From the NCBI GenBank assembly GCA_964453035.1, contig CAYVOX010000010.1, positions 1 through 43,009 of the forward strand: a DNA stretch of 43,009 nt, written 5' to 3'. How positions within the stretch are numbered: position 1 is the stretch's first letter; each line of letters opens with the position of its first letter. The notes beneath the pieces are model-generated. The model was given only the letters and a program-made list of their open reading frames with translations. It had not been told where the DNA came from and did no database searches. Made by a program: the position numbers and the translations under genes. This stretch comes from CAYVOX01 sp964453035. Its GTDB lineage: Bacteria > Chloroflexota > Anaerolineae > Anaerolineales > Anaerolineaceae. Of this stretch, positions 1-8,161 are shown piece by piece.

Positions 1-378
1 GAACCGGTTGCTTTTCCAAACATTGAATACCGGATCACTGATTCAACCCCGATTCAACCCGATGGCACCTTCTGGGCGATCAATTACTTCTTCCCGGGAG
101 ATTCCAAAATTGCGCCAGCTTCCGACCCGCTTGCCAGCCAGTTTGGAGAGGGCGCAACACATATCATGTACCCTCAGGTGGAACGCCTGGTGCAATTCAG
201 AGTCGCAGGCGAGACGATTCAACGGGTTGATCGGGCGCCGGTGCAACTGAAACTGGTCAGTGCCGATACCGCCCGCAACTGGGAGGGTATCGCTTTGCTG
301 GAGGGGCGCGGATTCTTGCTGGTGACCGACCAGTATCCTCAGACGATCCTTGCGTTTGTACCTTACCCAATGGATTAA
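1..378 (+). CDS. C-terminal fragment of an unrecognised protein
   Basis: The reading frame is open from base 1 to the TAA at 376-378, giving the last 125 residues of a protein whose start lies outside the window. The visible part is soluble-looking, with alternating hydrophobic strands. Near its end it carries an ARNWEGIALLEGRGFLLVTD segment (about residues 91-110 of the fragment), which recalls the closing blades of esterase-like phytase or SdiA-regulated beta-propeller proteins, where an NWEG(I) stretch is common. That resemblance is by eye only and no catalytic residue can be assigned. It is not obviously linked to the ABC exporter downstream, which has its own promoter-like sequence and starts 137 bases later. 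Confidence 0.6.
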   Translation, partial: EPVAFPNIEYRITDSTPIQPDGTFWAINYFFPGDSKIAPASDPLASQFGEGATHIMYPQVERLVQFRVAGETIQRVDRAPVQLKLVSADTARNWEGIALLEGRGFLLVTDQYPQTILAFVPYPMD

Positions 379-396
379 AAGACAAACCCGGCAATT

Positions 397-426
397 TTTA
401 CGCGTTGACATAAAAGAGAGTATAAT
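397..426 (+). promoter_or_regulatory. Putative promoter for the ABC exporter operon
   Basis: A perfect TATAAT lies at 421-426, with a weak -35 (TTTACG, 397-402) 18 bases upstream. The implied leader to the TTG start at 516 is about 85 bases. A TTGACA at 405-410 is closer but only 10 bases from the -10, which is too short to serve as its partner. Confidence 0.45.
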
Positions 427-515
427 TTTAAGTTCGCGCGCCTGTTGTTGTATCGTCCCCGGTCATCTGACCTATCGTTTCTTAACCCCTTTTTCTTTCA
501 TTTTTGGAGGCATCC

Positions 516-2330
516 TTGTCTGTTGCCGCGTCCGTATTAGATTTTGACTTGAAACGCGCCCACGTGAAGAACCGCCTCTTGGGATTGTGGCGCATGATGA
601 CGGGATTCCGTCTCAAATATCTGGGGGCCACCGTTTTTCTGGGCATCTCTGCCATGGCAAAAACGGGTACTTTTCTGTTGCTGCGCTATTTCATCGATCA
701 ATACCTGACGGCTGAAAACCGCGCAGAGGTGAGCCTGGTGCTGATTGCCGTGGGTTTCTTGCTGCTGGCGGTCACCGAAGGCGGGTTCTCGTTTTTGAGC
801 GGTCGGCTGGCAGCCCAGACAGCAGAAGGCATTACCCGCCGCCTGCGCAACTACCTGTTTGACCACATCCAGCACCTGTCCTTCACTTATCACTCCAAGA
901 TGGAGACCGGTGAACTCATCCAACGCTCCACCTCGGATGTGGATGCCGTGCGCCGCTTCTACTCGGAACAGGCCATTGGCGTGGGACGCATCATCCTCCT
1001 GTTCGTCATCAACTTCACCACCATCTACCAGCTCAATTCTCAGCTGGCGCTGTTCTCGATTATCGTCATCCCGCTCATTCTGGCTGCTTCCATCTTCTTT
1101 TTCAGGCGCATCAGCAAGGTGTACAAATCCTACCAGGAGCAGGAGGCCGTTCTCTCCACCACCCTGCAGGAAAACCTGGCTGGCGTGCGCGTGGTGAAGG
1201 CGTTTGCCCGGCAGGATTACGAGATGAAAAAATTCGACACCGAAAACTGGGAGAAGTATCAGCGCGGCAAGCGCATGGCGATGATGCACTCGCTGTTCTG
1301 GCCCATCACCGACCTGATTTGCGCCGCGCAGCTCATCACTGGCTACCTGATTGGCTCGCTGATGGTCATAAACCAGGATATTTCCCTGGGCACCTACATG
1401 GCTTACGTGGGAGTGCTGGGCTGGATCATCTGGCCGATGCGCAACCTGGGGCGTCTGATTGTGCAAACTTCCACCGGCTTGGTCTCATACGGCCGGGTGA
1501 TGGAAATCATCAAGGAAGACCGCGAACCGCTGGATGAAGGTGACCACCACCCTGAGGGGAATCTCAAGGGAGAAATGACCTTCAAGGGCGTGGGATTTGT
1601 TTATAAAGAAGGCAATACCGCCCTGGAAAATATTAGCTTTGAAATCAAACCGGGACAGATGGTGGCGCTTTTGGGCTCAACTGGCTCGGGAAAGACCACA
1701 CTGGTGAACCTGCTACCACGTTTTTATGACTATACGCACGGTCAGGTGCTGTTGGACGGGGTTGAATTGAACCGTTACCCGCGCCGGTACCTGCGCCAGC
1801 AAATCGGCATTGTGGAGCAAGAGCCCTTCCTGTTCTCACGCTCGATACGTGAGAATATTACCTACGGGGTGGGCAGAGATATCTCCCAGGAGGAGATTGA
1901 AAAAGCTGCTCGCGCTGCCGCCATCCATGATGTCATCCTCACCTTCCCGGAAGGGTACGATACGCTGGTGGGCGAACGCGGAGTGACCCTCTCGGGTGGG
2001 CAAAAGCAGCGCGTGGCGATTGCACGCACCCTGCTCAAGAACCCGCGCCTGCTCATCCTGGATGATTCAACTTCCTCGGTAGATACCGAAACCGAAGCAG
2101 AGATTCGCGAGGCACTGCAAGGGCTGATGAAAGACCGCACCACGTTTGTCATCGCTCACCGTATCCAGAGCATTATGGATGCTGACCTTATCCTGGTGAT
2201 GGACCAGGGCAAGGTGGTGCAGGCCGGGCGTCATGAAGACCTGGTAAACCAGGAGGGCATCTACCGGAAAATCTACGATATCCAAACCAGGATTGAGGTA
2301 GAGCTGGAAAAGGAGATTGCGAATGCCTGA
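516..2330 (+). CDS. Heterodimeric ABC exporter, subunit 1 (degenerate ATP site)
   Basis: Half-size ABC exporter of 604 residues: an N-terminal membrane domain with about six helices (residues 25-310) and a C-terminal nucleotide-binding domain. Walker A is GSTGSGKTT (about residue 386), the signature is a canonical LSGGQ (about 491), and Walker B ends LLILDDSTSSVD. An Asp stands where the catalytic Glu normally follows Walker B. That substitution marks the degenerate-site subunit of TM287/288- or BmrCD-like heterodimers. The start is taken as TTG 516 because GGAGG at 506-510 sits five bases ahead; a TTG at 504 would overlap that site. The partner gene follows with an overlap of 8 bases, so the two are translationally coupled. 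Function as a drug, lipid or peptide exporter is family knowledge; the substrate cannot be read from sequence. Confidence 0.93.
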   Translation: MSVAASVLDFDLKRAHVKNRLLGLWRMMTGFRLKYLGATVFLGISAMAKTGTFLLLRYFIDQYLTAENRAEVSLVLIAVGFLLLAVTEGGFSFLSGRLAAQTAEGITRRLRNYLFDHIQHLSFTYHSKMETGELIQRSTSDVDAVRRFYSEQAIGVGRIILLFVINFTTIYQLNSQLALFSIIVIPLILAASIFFFRRISKVYKSYQEQEAVLSTTLQENLAGVRVVKAFARQDYEMKKFDTENWEKYQRGKRMAMMHSLFWPITDLICAAQLITGYLIGSLMVINQDISLGTYMAYVGVLGWIIWPMRNLGRLIVQTSTGLVSYGRVMEIIKEDREPLDEGDHHPEGNLKGEMTFKGVGFVYKEGNTALENISFEIKPGQMVALLGSTGSGKTTLVNLLPRFYDYTHGQVLLDGVELNRYPRRYLRQQIGIVEQEPFLFSRSIRENITYGVGRDISQEEIEKAARAAAIHDVILTFPEGYDTLVGERGVTLSGGQKQRVAIARTLLKNPRLLILDDSTSSVDTETEAEIREALQGLMKDRTTFVIAHRIQSIMDADLILVMDQGKVVQAGRHEDLVNQEGIYRKIYDIQTRIEVELEKEIANA

Positions 2331-4149
2331 AGACTATCTGGAGGACGAGCAACTCAACACCAAATTCAACGGTAAAACCTTCGGGCGCATCCTGAGCCTG
2401 ACTTTACCGCATAAGCAGTATCTCGCCATGTTCCTGGTGGCCATACTCGGCACCGCCGGGCTTGATTCAATTTTCACCTACCTGGGCAAGATGCTGATTG
2501 ACGACGGCATCGTTGCAAAAAACACCGATGCCATCATCCGCATCCTGTTGACCAATGCAGGCCTGACGCTGCTGCAATCGATCTTCGTGTTTATGTTCAT
2601 CTATATGGCTGCCACGCTCGGCGAGCGCATCCGCTATGACCTGCGCCAGAAGATGTTCAACCACCTGCAGCGCCTCTCGCTGGCCTACTACAGCCGAACG
2701 CCGGTGGGTTGGATTATGGCGCGGGTAACCTCCGATTCGGAGCGCGTGAGTGACCTGGTGACCTGGGGCATGCTGGATTCAAGCTGGGCGGTGATGAGCA
2801 TCCTGACCTCAATGGGATTCATGTTCTTCATCAATTGGAAACTGGCCTTGATCGTCCTGGCGACCCTGCCTATCCTGATGTACGTCGCCATCCAGTTTCG
2901 CAAACGCATCCTCGGCGAGTTTCGCAACGTGCGGCGCTTCAACTCCAAAATCACCGGCTCCTTCAACGAAAATATCACCGGGGTGCGAGTGGTGAAGGCG
3001 TTGGGCCGCGAAGGCGAGAACATGAAGGAGTTCGGCAAGCTCACCAGCGACATGTACCGTTCGGCTTACCGTGCTGCCTGGTTGAGCGCGCTGTTCCTGC
3101 CGGTGGTGCAAATCATCTCGGCGTTTACGCTGGGCGGCATTGTGCTCTACGGTGGGCTGCAGGCCCAGTACGGTGAAATGACTATCGGTGGAATCCAGGC
3201 CTTCATCTCGTACTTGACCTTTATGATGTGGCCTGTCCAGGACCTGGCCCGTGTCTTCGCTGAGATCCAGCACTCAATTGCCAGCGCGGAGCGCATCTTT
3301 TCGCTGGTGGATGCCGTCCCCACGGTGGTTGACCGCGAAAACGCAATCGATCCCGGGACCATCCAGGGTGATATCAATTTTGAGCATGTTGATTTTGCTT
3401 ATGATGACGACAAGCCAGTGCTGACCAACTTTGACCTTAAAGTCAAACGCGGCGAAACCATCGCCCTGGTGGGACCAACCGGCGGTGGCAAATCAACTAT
3501 CGTTAACCTGGTGTGTCGCTTCTATGAGCCGCGCCAGGGAAAGATCCTGATTGGCGGACGAGATTACACCGAATTCTCACTGCACGCCATCCAGAGTCGT
3601 ATCGGTGTGGTGTTGCAGACCCCGCACCTGTTCTCTGGCTCAGTACGCGAGAACATCCGCTATGGAAAATTGGACGCCAGCGATGAGGACGTGGAGGCTG
3701 CCGCCAAACTGGCCGGCGCCCATGATTTCATTGAAAAGCTGGGTAAGGGTTACGCAGAACCGGTGGGCGAAGGCGGCAATTTGCTCTCGGTGGGGCAAAA
3801 GCAGCTCATCAGCCTGGCGCGCGCTGTGCTGGCTAAACCTGAAATCTTCGTGATGGATGAGGCTACCAGCTCAGTGGACACGCTCACCGAGGCGCTCATC
3901 CAACGCGGCATGGAAACCCTGATGAAAGAGCGCACCAGTTTTATCATCGCGCACCGCCTCTCTACAATCAAACGGGCGGATCGCATCCTGGTGATTGAAG
4001 CCGGGCAAATTGCGGAGATGGGCTCTCACAGCGAGTTGCTGCGTAAGCGCGGCAAGTATTACCAACTCTACACCCGCCAGTTCAGGCACCAGATGGAAGA
4101 GGCTTACGATCCCTTTGCCGAACCGCAGTTAATAGCGGACGCCAAATAA
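2323..4149 (+). CDS. Heterodimeric ABC exporter, subunit 2 (catalytic Walker B)
   Basis: Second half-exporter, 608 residues, same layout: transmembrane domain (about residues 25-310) and nucleotide-binding domain with Walker A GPTGGGKST (about 384) and Walker B FVMDEATSSVD, which carries the normal catalytic Glu. Its signature motif is altered to LSVGQ instead of LSGGQ. With subunit 1 this gives one consensus ATP site (this Walker A/B with the LSGGQ of subunit 1) and one degenerate site (Asp Walker B of subunit 1 with this LSVGQ). Such complementary loss is the hallmark of an obligate heterodimer. The start is ATG 2323, seven bases after AAGGAG (2310-2315); a TTG at 2317 is too close to that site. 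No accessory regulator gene is adjacent. Confidence 0.93.
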   Translation: MPEDYLEDEQLNTKFNGKTFGRILSLTLPHKQYLAMFLVAILGTAGLDSIFTYLGKMLIDDGIVAKNTDAIIRILLTNAGLTLLQSIFVFMFIYMAATLGERIRYDLRQKMFNHLQRLSLAYYSRTPVGWIMARVTSDSERVSDLVTWGMLDSSWAVMSILTSMGFMFFINWKLALIVLATLPILMYVAIQFRKRILGEFRNVRRFNSKITGSFNENITGVRVVKALGREGENMKEFGKLTSDMYRSAYRAAWLSALFLPVVQIISAFTLGGIVLYGGLQAQYGEMTIGGIQAFISYLTFMMWPVQDLARVFAEIQHSIASAERIFSLVDAVPTVVDRENAIDPGTIQGDINFEHVDFAYDDDKPVLTNFDLKVKRGETIALVGPTGGGKSTIVNLVCRFYEPRQGKILIGGRDYTEFSLHAIQSRIGVVLQTPHLFSGSVRENIRYGKLDASDEDVEAAAKLAGAHDFIEKLGKGYAEPVGEGGNLLSVGQKQLISLARAVLAKPEIFVMDEATSSVDTLTEALIQRGMETLMKERTSFIIAHRLSTIKRADRILVIEAGQIAEMGSHSELLRKRGKYYQLYTRQFRHQMEEAYDPFAEPQLIADAK

Positions 4150-4187
4150 CGTTTATGATTTAGATAGTAAGGATAATGCGATATCAT

Positions 4188-4215
4188 GGGGACCGGAAAA
4201 ACATTACCGGCCCCC
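4188..4215 (+). terminator. Putative terminator after the ABC exporter genes
   Basis: GGGG-A-CCGG pairs with CCGG-CCCC around a 10-base loop, with one bulged A. The following sequence is T-rich but not a clean T-run, so rho-independent action is only likely. Confidence 0.4.
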
Positions 4216-4268
4216 TATCTTCTTAATCTTTCCTTGTCCTTGTAGGCACGATATGTGGTACCCAGTGA

Positions 4269-4297
4269 TTGACTTGTCTCCAGGTTTGGAATAGACT
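4269..4297 (+). promoter_or_regulatory. Putative promoter of the RSH gene
   Basis: TTGACT (4269-4274), a 17-base spacer, then TAGACT (4292-4297). The predicted transcript starts about 38 bases before the GTG at 4342. Confidence 0.5.
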
Positions 4298-4341
4298 ATG
4301 ACTAATATCTGCAATCCATCTGACCGAAAGCATGGTGATGC

Positions 4342-6198
4342 GTGGTTAAATTCGAACTTATCCGCGAAATACGCCCTAAATTGACTTCTGAATTTCACAT
4401 GGGGCCGTTTGTTGCGCGCACTGCGGCGATTGCCGAAGCTTACCGCTGGGGGCAGGAGGTGCATTCCGGGCAAACGCGCATGAGCGGCGAGCCTTATTTT
4501 GAAACGCACTGCGGTTGGGTTGCCTCCTTCCTCGATAACCTGATTGGCAATGAAGCCTGGACCATTGCGGGCTTGCTGCATGACAGCATTGAAGATAAAG
4601 GCGGATCGCTGGAGGAAATCAAAGCGCGCTTCCCCGGCGCCCTGGGAGAAGAAGTAGCCTACATCGTTGATGGAGTCACCAAGCTCAGCAATCCGCGCGA
4701 TGGACGTTCCCGCGAACTTGAAACCCTGAGAAAAATCGCCATGTTCCGCGACCCGGGGGTTTTCCTGGTGAAGCTGGCCGATAAAAGCCACAATGTGATG
4801 ACCCTGGAACATATGCAAGCCGGAAAACGCGCTAAAAAGGCCGAGGAAGCCATCCGCGCTTACGGCAAACTGGCTGGTATTTTAAACTGCTACAAGTGGC
4901 GGCGCTGGCTGGAGGATATGGCTTTTCCGCATTACGACCCCACCAGTTACGCCTACGTCAAAGCGCGCATTGACGCTGACCCGCGCCTGAACCCCGATTT
5001 TATCAACCCGCACATCCAGGAACTGGCTCACATCATGGAGGGGGAGGGAATTAACGGCCGGGTGGAGATCATTGTCAACGGCTACTGGCAGGCCTGGCAA
5101 AAGTTGCGCCACATGGCCCAGCAGCGCCGCGCTTCACTAAACAGCTTCAAGTCGCTCAATGACATCGTCAGCTTTCGCATGGTGATTGAGGACAGCGACT
5201 GGCGCCAGTGCTACGTGCTGCTGGGAAAGATCAACCGCCACCTGGCGCCGCACCTGGACCAAAACCGGTTTGACGATTACATTGCCAGCCCTCAGAACGG
5301 CTACCGGGCGCTGCAGGTGACCGCCTGGATGGGCGATTACGGGGCAATTGAGGTTGCCATAGCCACGGATGAGATGGAAGGTGAGAATTTATGGGGCGTG
5401 GTGTATGCCCTGCAGCACCAGCAGGATACATCCGCCTACCGCCCGGTTGAGATTCTGACGCCAACGGGCGGCGCACGCTTTGTGCCGGAAGGCTCAACCG
5501 TGCTGGATGCCGTCGCCTCAATTCAACAGGAATTCCTGCTGGATAAAATCAGCAAGGTGAAGGTCAACGGGGTGGAAACAGCGCTCTCTGAGAAGGTGCA
5601 GCCGGGGGATGTGGTTGAAGTGGTCACCTCAGGCGAGCGCCTGGCGCCCAGCGAGGATTGGCTGAAGTTCACCAATACTTCCACGGCGCGGTTGCTGCGC
5701 GTGGTGCTGGCAGCTCAAGCCATCCGTGAGGCAGCGGAAAAGGGGCGCGAGATGATCAAAGGCGTACTCTCGCCGCGCGGTATCATCGCCCTGGAAGATG
5801 TGCTCATCCTGGAACGCGATAGGATGGACAACCTGCTTGAAAAGCTTTCCTCCACCAGCCTGGAAGACCTCTACGCCGCCATCGGCGCTGGAGCCATCCG
5901 CCTGGTGGATGTTTCGCTGGCATTGGATGAACTGGGCATCTCAAAAGACGTGCTCGGCTGGACGACCATCAACATCCGCGGCGCCAGCCAGGAAAACAAA
6001 CCCGGCGTTCTGGCTATCCTGGCGGGGCTGCTTTCAGCAGAGGGGGGCAACATCATCCGCTCGGTCAACAACACCCGCCCGGATGGCAGTTTTGCGCTAC
6101 GCCTGGTGACAAAAAATCTGACTCCGGAAAAGGTGGAACACCTGCGCAATGCTTACCTGAACTGCGGATTTGAATTTCAGACGCTGGAGTTGGTTTGA
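4342..6198 (+). CDS. RelA/SpoT homologue (RSH): intact (p)ppGpp hydrolase, weakened synthetase motif
   Basis: 618-residue stringent-response enzyme. Order of domains: HD hydrolase (about 20-170), synthetase-like region (about 230-350), TGS (about 370-435) and C-terminal ACT (about 550-618). The hydrolase keeps its landmarks: RMSGEPY, the His of ETHC, LLHDSIED, and KLADKSHN with the metal-binding Asp and Asn. In the synthetase region the Asp in NDIVSFR, the NGYRA tyrosine and a Glu in IEVAI remain. The usual basic R-x-K-x-x-YSI-x-x-K segment is replaced by an unrelated stretch (GYWQAWQKL). I therefore infer hydrolase activity with doubtful synthesis. It is shorter than typical bifunctional RSH proteins (about 700-750 residues). 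The start is GTG 4342; an in-frame TGA at 4336 precludes an earlier one, but no strong ribosome site is visible, and ATG 4399 would cut into the fold. Confidence 0.88.
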   Translation: MVKFELIREIRPKLTSEFHMGPFVARTAAIAEAYRWGQEVHSGQTRMSGEPYFETHCGWVASFLDNLIGNEAWTIAGLLHDSIEDKGGSLEEIKARFPGALGEEVAYIVDGVTKLSNPRDGRSRELETLRKIAMFRDPGVFLVKLADKSHNVMTLEHMQAGKRAKKAEEAIRAYGKLAGILNCYKWRRWLEDMAFPHYDPTSYAYVKARIDADPRLNPDFINPHIQELAHIMEGEGINGRVEIIVNGYWQAWQKLRHMAQQRRASLNSFKSLNDIVSFRMVIEDSDWRQCYVLLGKINRHLAPHLDQNRFDDYIASPQNGYRALQVTAWMGDYGAIEVAIATDEMEGENLWGVVYALQHQQDTSAYRPVEILTPTGGARFVPEGSTVLDAVASIQQEFLLDKISKVKVNGVETALSEKVQPGDVVEVVTSGERLAPSEDWLKFTNTSTARLLRVVLAAQAIREAAEKGREMIKGVLSPRGIIALEDVLILERDRMDNLLEKLSSTSLEDLYAAIGAGAIRLVDVSLALDELGISKDVLGWTTINIRGASQENKPGVLAILAGLLSAEGGNIIRSVNNTRPDGSFALRLVTKNLTPEKVEHLRNAYLNCGFEFQTLELV

Positions 6199-6246
6199 TA
6201 TTGCACCGGGTTTGAATCTCAAGAACAAGAAGCCATTAGAAGACGC

Positions 6247-6280
6247 AGGGACACAACCAAAGTGTGTCCCTGAATTTTTT
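6247..6280 (+). terminator. Rho-independent terminator after the RSH gene
   Basis: Perfect 9-bp stem AGGGACACA/TGTGTCCCT (6247-6255 with 6263-6271), 7-base loop, then GAA and six Ts (6275-6280). Confidence 0.85.
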
Positions 6281-6309
6281 CTGTCTGATACCTAAGGTTG
6301 CAAAATGCT

Positions 6310-6648
6310 TTATTTGAAGCAGAAAAGGAAAACCCCCACGCCAGCCAGCGTGACCGCCCACCAGTACTGCGCAATCTCTTTCGTCGGCCAGCCAGCAGAA
6401 TTGGCGGCAACACCCATGCTCATCAGGATCACCCCCAGGATCACCAGCGGCCAGCTGGTGACAGCAAAACCAGAGCGCTCAGCTTCGGCAACCAAAGGCT
6501 CCATTTCCTTGGTCACTTTTCCCCCCGCCCGCTTGCGCGCCAGGCTCAATTCGCGTTGCAGTCGCTTGCGCCGCCCGCGAATCATGGCCAGACGCCCGTA
6601 GAAGAGGATACACCCCACCGCTACAACAATCAATTCGGTCGTAATCAT
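6310..6648 (-). CDS. Small membrane protein of unknown function
   Basis: 112 residues. Three hydrophobic segments are visible: residues 3-20, about 62-82 and 94-111. Between the first and second lies a highly basic stretch (RGRRKRLQRELSLARKRAGG), which should face the cytoplasm by the positive-inside rule. No catalytic motif and no family that I recognise. AGGAG lies six bases before ATG 6648, so the start is well supported. It lies 14 bases downstream of the 160-residue gene on the same strand, and the two are probably cotranscribed. Confidence 0.75.
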   Translation of the reverse strand: MITTELIVVAVGCILFYGRLAMIRGRRKRLQRELSLARKRAGGKVTKEMEPLVAEAERSGFAVTSWPLVILGVILMSMGVAANSAGWPTKEIAQYWWAVTLAGVGVFLFCFK

Positions 6649-6662
6649 GAATCACTCCTGAC

Positions 6663-7145
6663 TTACTTTTTGGTGACTTTTCGGATGGTCTTGATAAATT
6701 CATCGGCCGTAGCCTGCGGCCCCTTGCCCATCGGCAGTTTGCGCAGGCGCGGGGTGACCTCAAAATAATCTGTATCGGTTGTATTGCGGTGTTCTCCCAG
6801 CTCGAGGACAAAAACACGGGTGGTTGGTAACCGCACCAGGAAGAAGCGGCGTTCTGGAGAGCCAATCAGTCCAACAAGGTAGGGATCGGAGGAGCTTTTA
6901 GGGGTAGGCAGGGTGACGAGGATAAGTTTCGTCTTTTTTTCCAGCGGAACTACTTTCAGCCGCAAGCCCTCAGAGGACTGGCGCTCTGCTTCGTCGTATT
7001 TCTCGCCCACATGATCCCACCAGAATTTGAGGAACTTCAACCCGTCCTTTTCAATATATCTAAAGAATTCATCCGTCTGGCTGTGGAACAGGGTGGGTAA
7101 AGCTTCGTATCCAAAATTATATTGCTGGCTCCTGGTTTTATCCAT
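6663..7145 (-). CDS. Conserved-looking hypothetical soluble protein, 160 residues
   Basis: No family recognised. The sequence is rich in Lys, Phe and Tyr, has no signal peptide or membrane segment, and looks like a compact alpha/beta protein. A charged N-terminal half (FFRYIEKDGLKFLKFWWDHV) is followed by beta-rich segments with RFFLVRLPTTRVFVLELGEH near residues 100-120. The start at ATG 7145 has GAGAGG about eight bases upstream. It is followed closely by the small membrane protein and preceded closely by the NmrA-like gene (11-base gap), which suggests one leftward unit of three genes. Confidence 0.7.
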   Translation of the reverse strand: MDKTRSQQYNFGYEALPTLFHSQTDEFFRYIEKDGLKFLKFWWDHVGEKYDEAERQSSEGLRLKVVPLEKKTKLILVTLPTPKSSSDPYLVGLIGSPERRFFLVRLPTTRVFVLELGEHRNTTDTDYFEVTPRLRKLPMGKGPQATADEFIKTIRKVTKK

Positions 7146-7156
7146 CCAAAATCCTC

Positions 7157-8029
7157 TCAGAGTAAAGATTGTACCGCGCGTTTGAGAAAATCCTCAAAAT
7201 TTGTCGGCGCCCGGCCTAACAGGCTGGTCAGTGCTTGTGGGGATCCCCACAGGCCGTAACGCTCGTAATATTCAAACATCAGGCGCAAGGTTGTCACGGC
7301 ATAATCAGACATACCGGATTGCCTGGCGCGTTCTTCCCAGGCGGCGCGGTCAATAGCCGCAGCGCGCACCGGGTGGTTGAGAACCGCAGAAAAGGCTTCC
7401 GCTACCTGGTGTTGCGAAAGCGGAGCGGTGCCGACCAGTTCATAGGTGGCGCCAAAGTGGTGAGGTTGACCGATCACCGCTGAGGCGACCTCGGCAACAT
7501 CCGCTAAATCCACCAGGGAGAGGCGGCTCTCCGGGGCGTAAGGAAGGGCATACAGACCCTCAGTGGTAATCTGGCGCCAGTATGCTAACACATTTTGCAT
7601 ATAGGCGGTAGGCTGGAGGATGGTAAAATCCAGCCCAGAGGAAAACAGCAGCTCTTCAACGCGCATCTTGTTCCAGTGATGCGGCATGGCTTCCACCTGG
7701 GGGTGAAGCACGGAATGGTAGACAAAGTGCCGCACTTTAGCCTGCCGGGCAGCCTGGAGGGCAATGCGTCCCATTTCAACTTCGAGGGGCGCCATGTTGG
7801 GGCAGATCAAATAAACGGCATCAATACCCTGCAAGGCGCGCTGGATTGACTCGGCATCCATCAGGTCGCCCAGCGCAACTTCTGCCGCGCCGCAAGCACG
7901 CACCTCTGCAGCATCCTCCGGGCGGCGCAGCAGCGCGCGAACCGTATCTCCGCGGCGGGTGAGCGCCTTAATGAGCGTCCGGCCTGTTTTGCCGGCTGCG
8001 CCAGTGATCAGAATCACTTTTCTCTCCAC
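7157..8029 (-). CDS. NmrA-like NAD(P)-binding protein (atypical SDR)
   Basis: 290 residues. The N-terminus has the dinucleotide-binding glycine motif ITGAAGKTGRTL and a following acidic segment GDLMD. Further on, the motif VYHSVLHP replaces the classical YxxxK catalytic pair. These are features of the NmrA / atypical short-chain dehydrogenase group, which includes NADPH-dependent quinone reductase-like redox sensors and isoflavone-reductase-like enzymes. No substrate can be assigned. The gene may start at GTG 8029 or, I think equally well, at GTG 8017, which has GGAGAG four bases ahead and would begin the protein directly at the VILITG strand. Not obviously part of the N-heterocycle island. 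Confidence 0.85.
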   Translation of the reverse strand: MERKVILITGAAGKTGRTLIKALTRRGDTVRALLRRPEDAAEVRACGAAEVALGDLMDAESIQRALQGIDAVYLICPNMAPLEVEMGRIALQAARQAKVRHFVYHSVLHPQVEAMPHHWNKMRVEELLFSSGLDFTILQPTAYMQNVLAYWRQITTEGLYALPYAPESRLSLVDLADVAEVASAVIGQPHHFGATYELVGTAPLSQHQVAEAFSAVLNHPVRAAAIDRAAWEERARQSGMSDYAVTTLRLMFEYYERYGLWGSPQALTSLLGRAPTNFEDFLKRAVQSLL

Positions 8030-8050
8030 GCTTTTGATTCTTATCCGGTT

Positions 8051-8088
8051 AAAAAGCTCCCGATGCCGAGGGTGACATCGGGAGCTTT
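8051..8088 (-). terminator. Rho-independent terminator ending the N-heterocycle island
   Basis: Perfect 13-bp stem AAAGCTCCCGATG/CATCGGGAGCTTT (8053-8065 with 8076-8088), 10-base loop. On the minus strand the stem runs into five Ts. It lies about 75 bases past the permease stop and marks the left boundary of the leftward transcript. Confidence 0.85.
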
Positions 8089-8161
8089 CTTGTGGCTAAT
8101 TCATAGAACCTGGTGGGTTACGGTGAAACAACATCCCAGAATCTATGCCCGTAAAGGGAGA

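Noticed and set aside
405..410. TTGACA as -35 of the ABC exporter promoter
   Set aside because: It is only 10 bases from the TATAAT, too close to be used with it.
537..1466. Long minus-strand frames opposite the ABC exporter and other genes
   Set aside because: They are antisense shadows of well-supported genes with GC-rich codon use, are rich in His and Gln, and carry no family motif.
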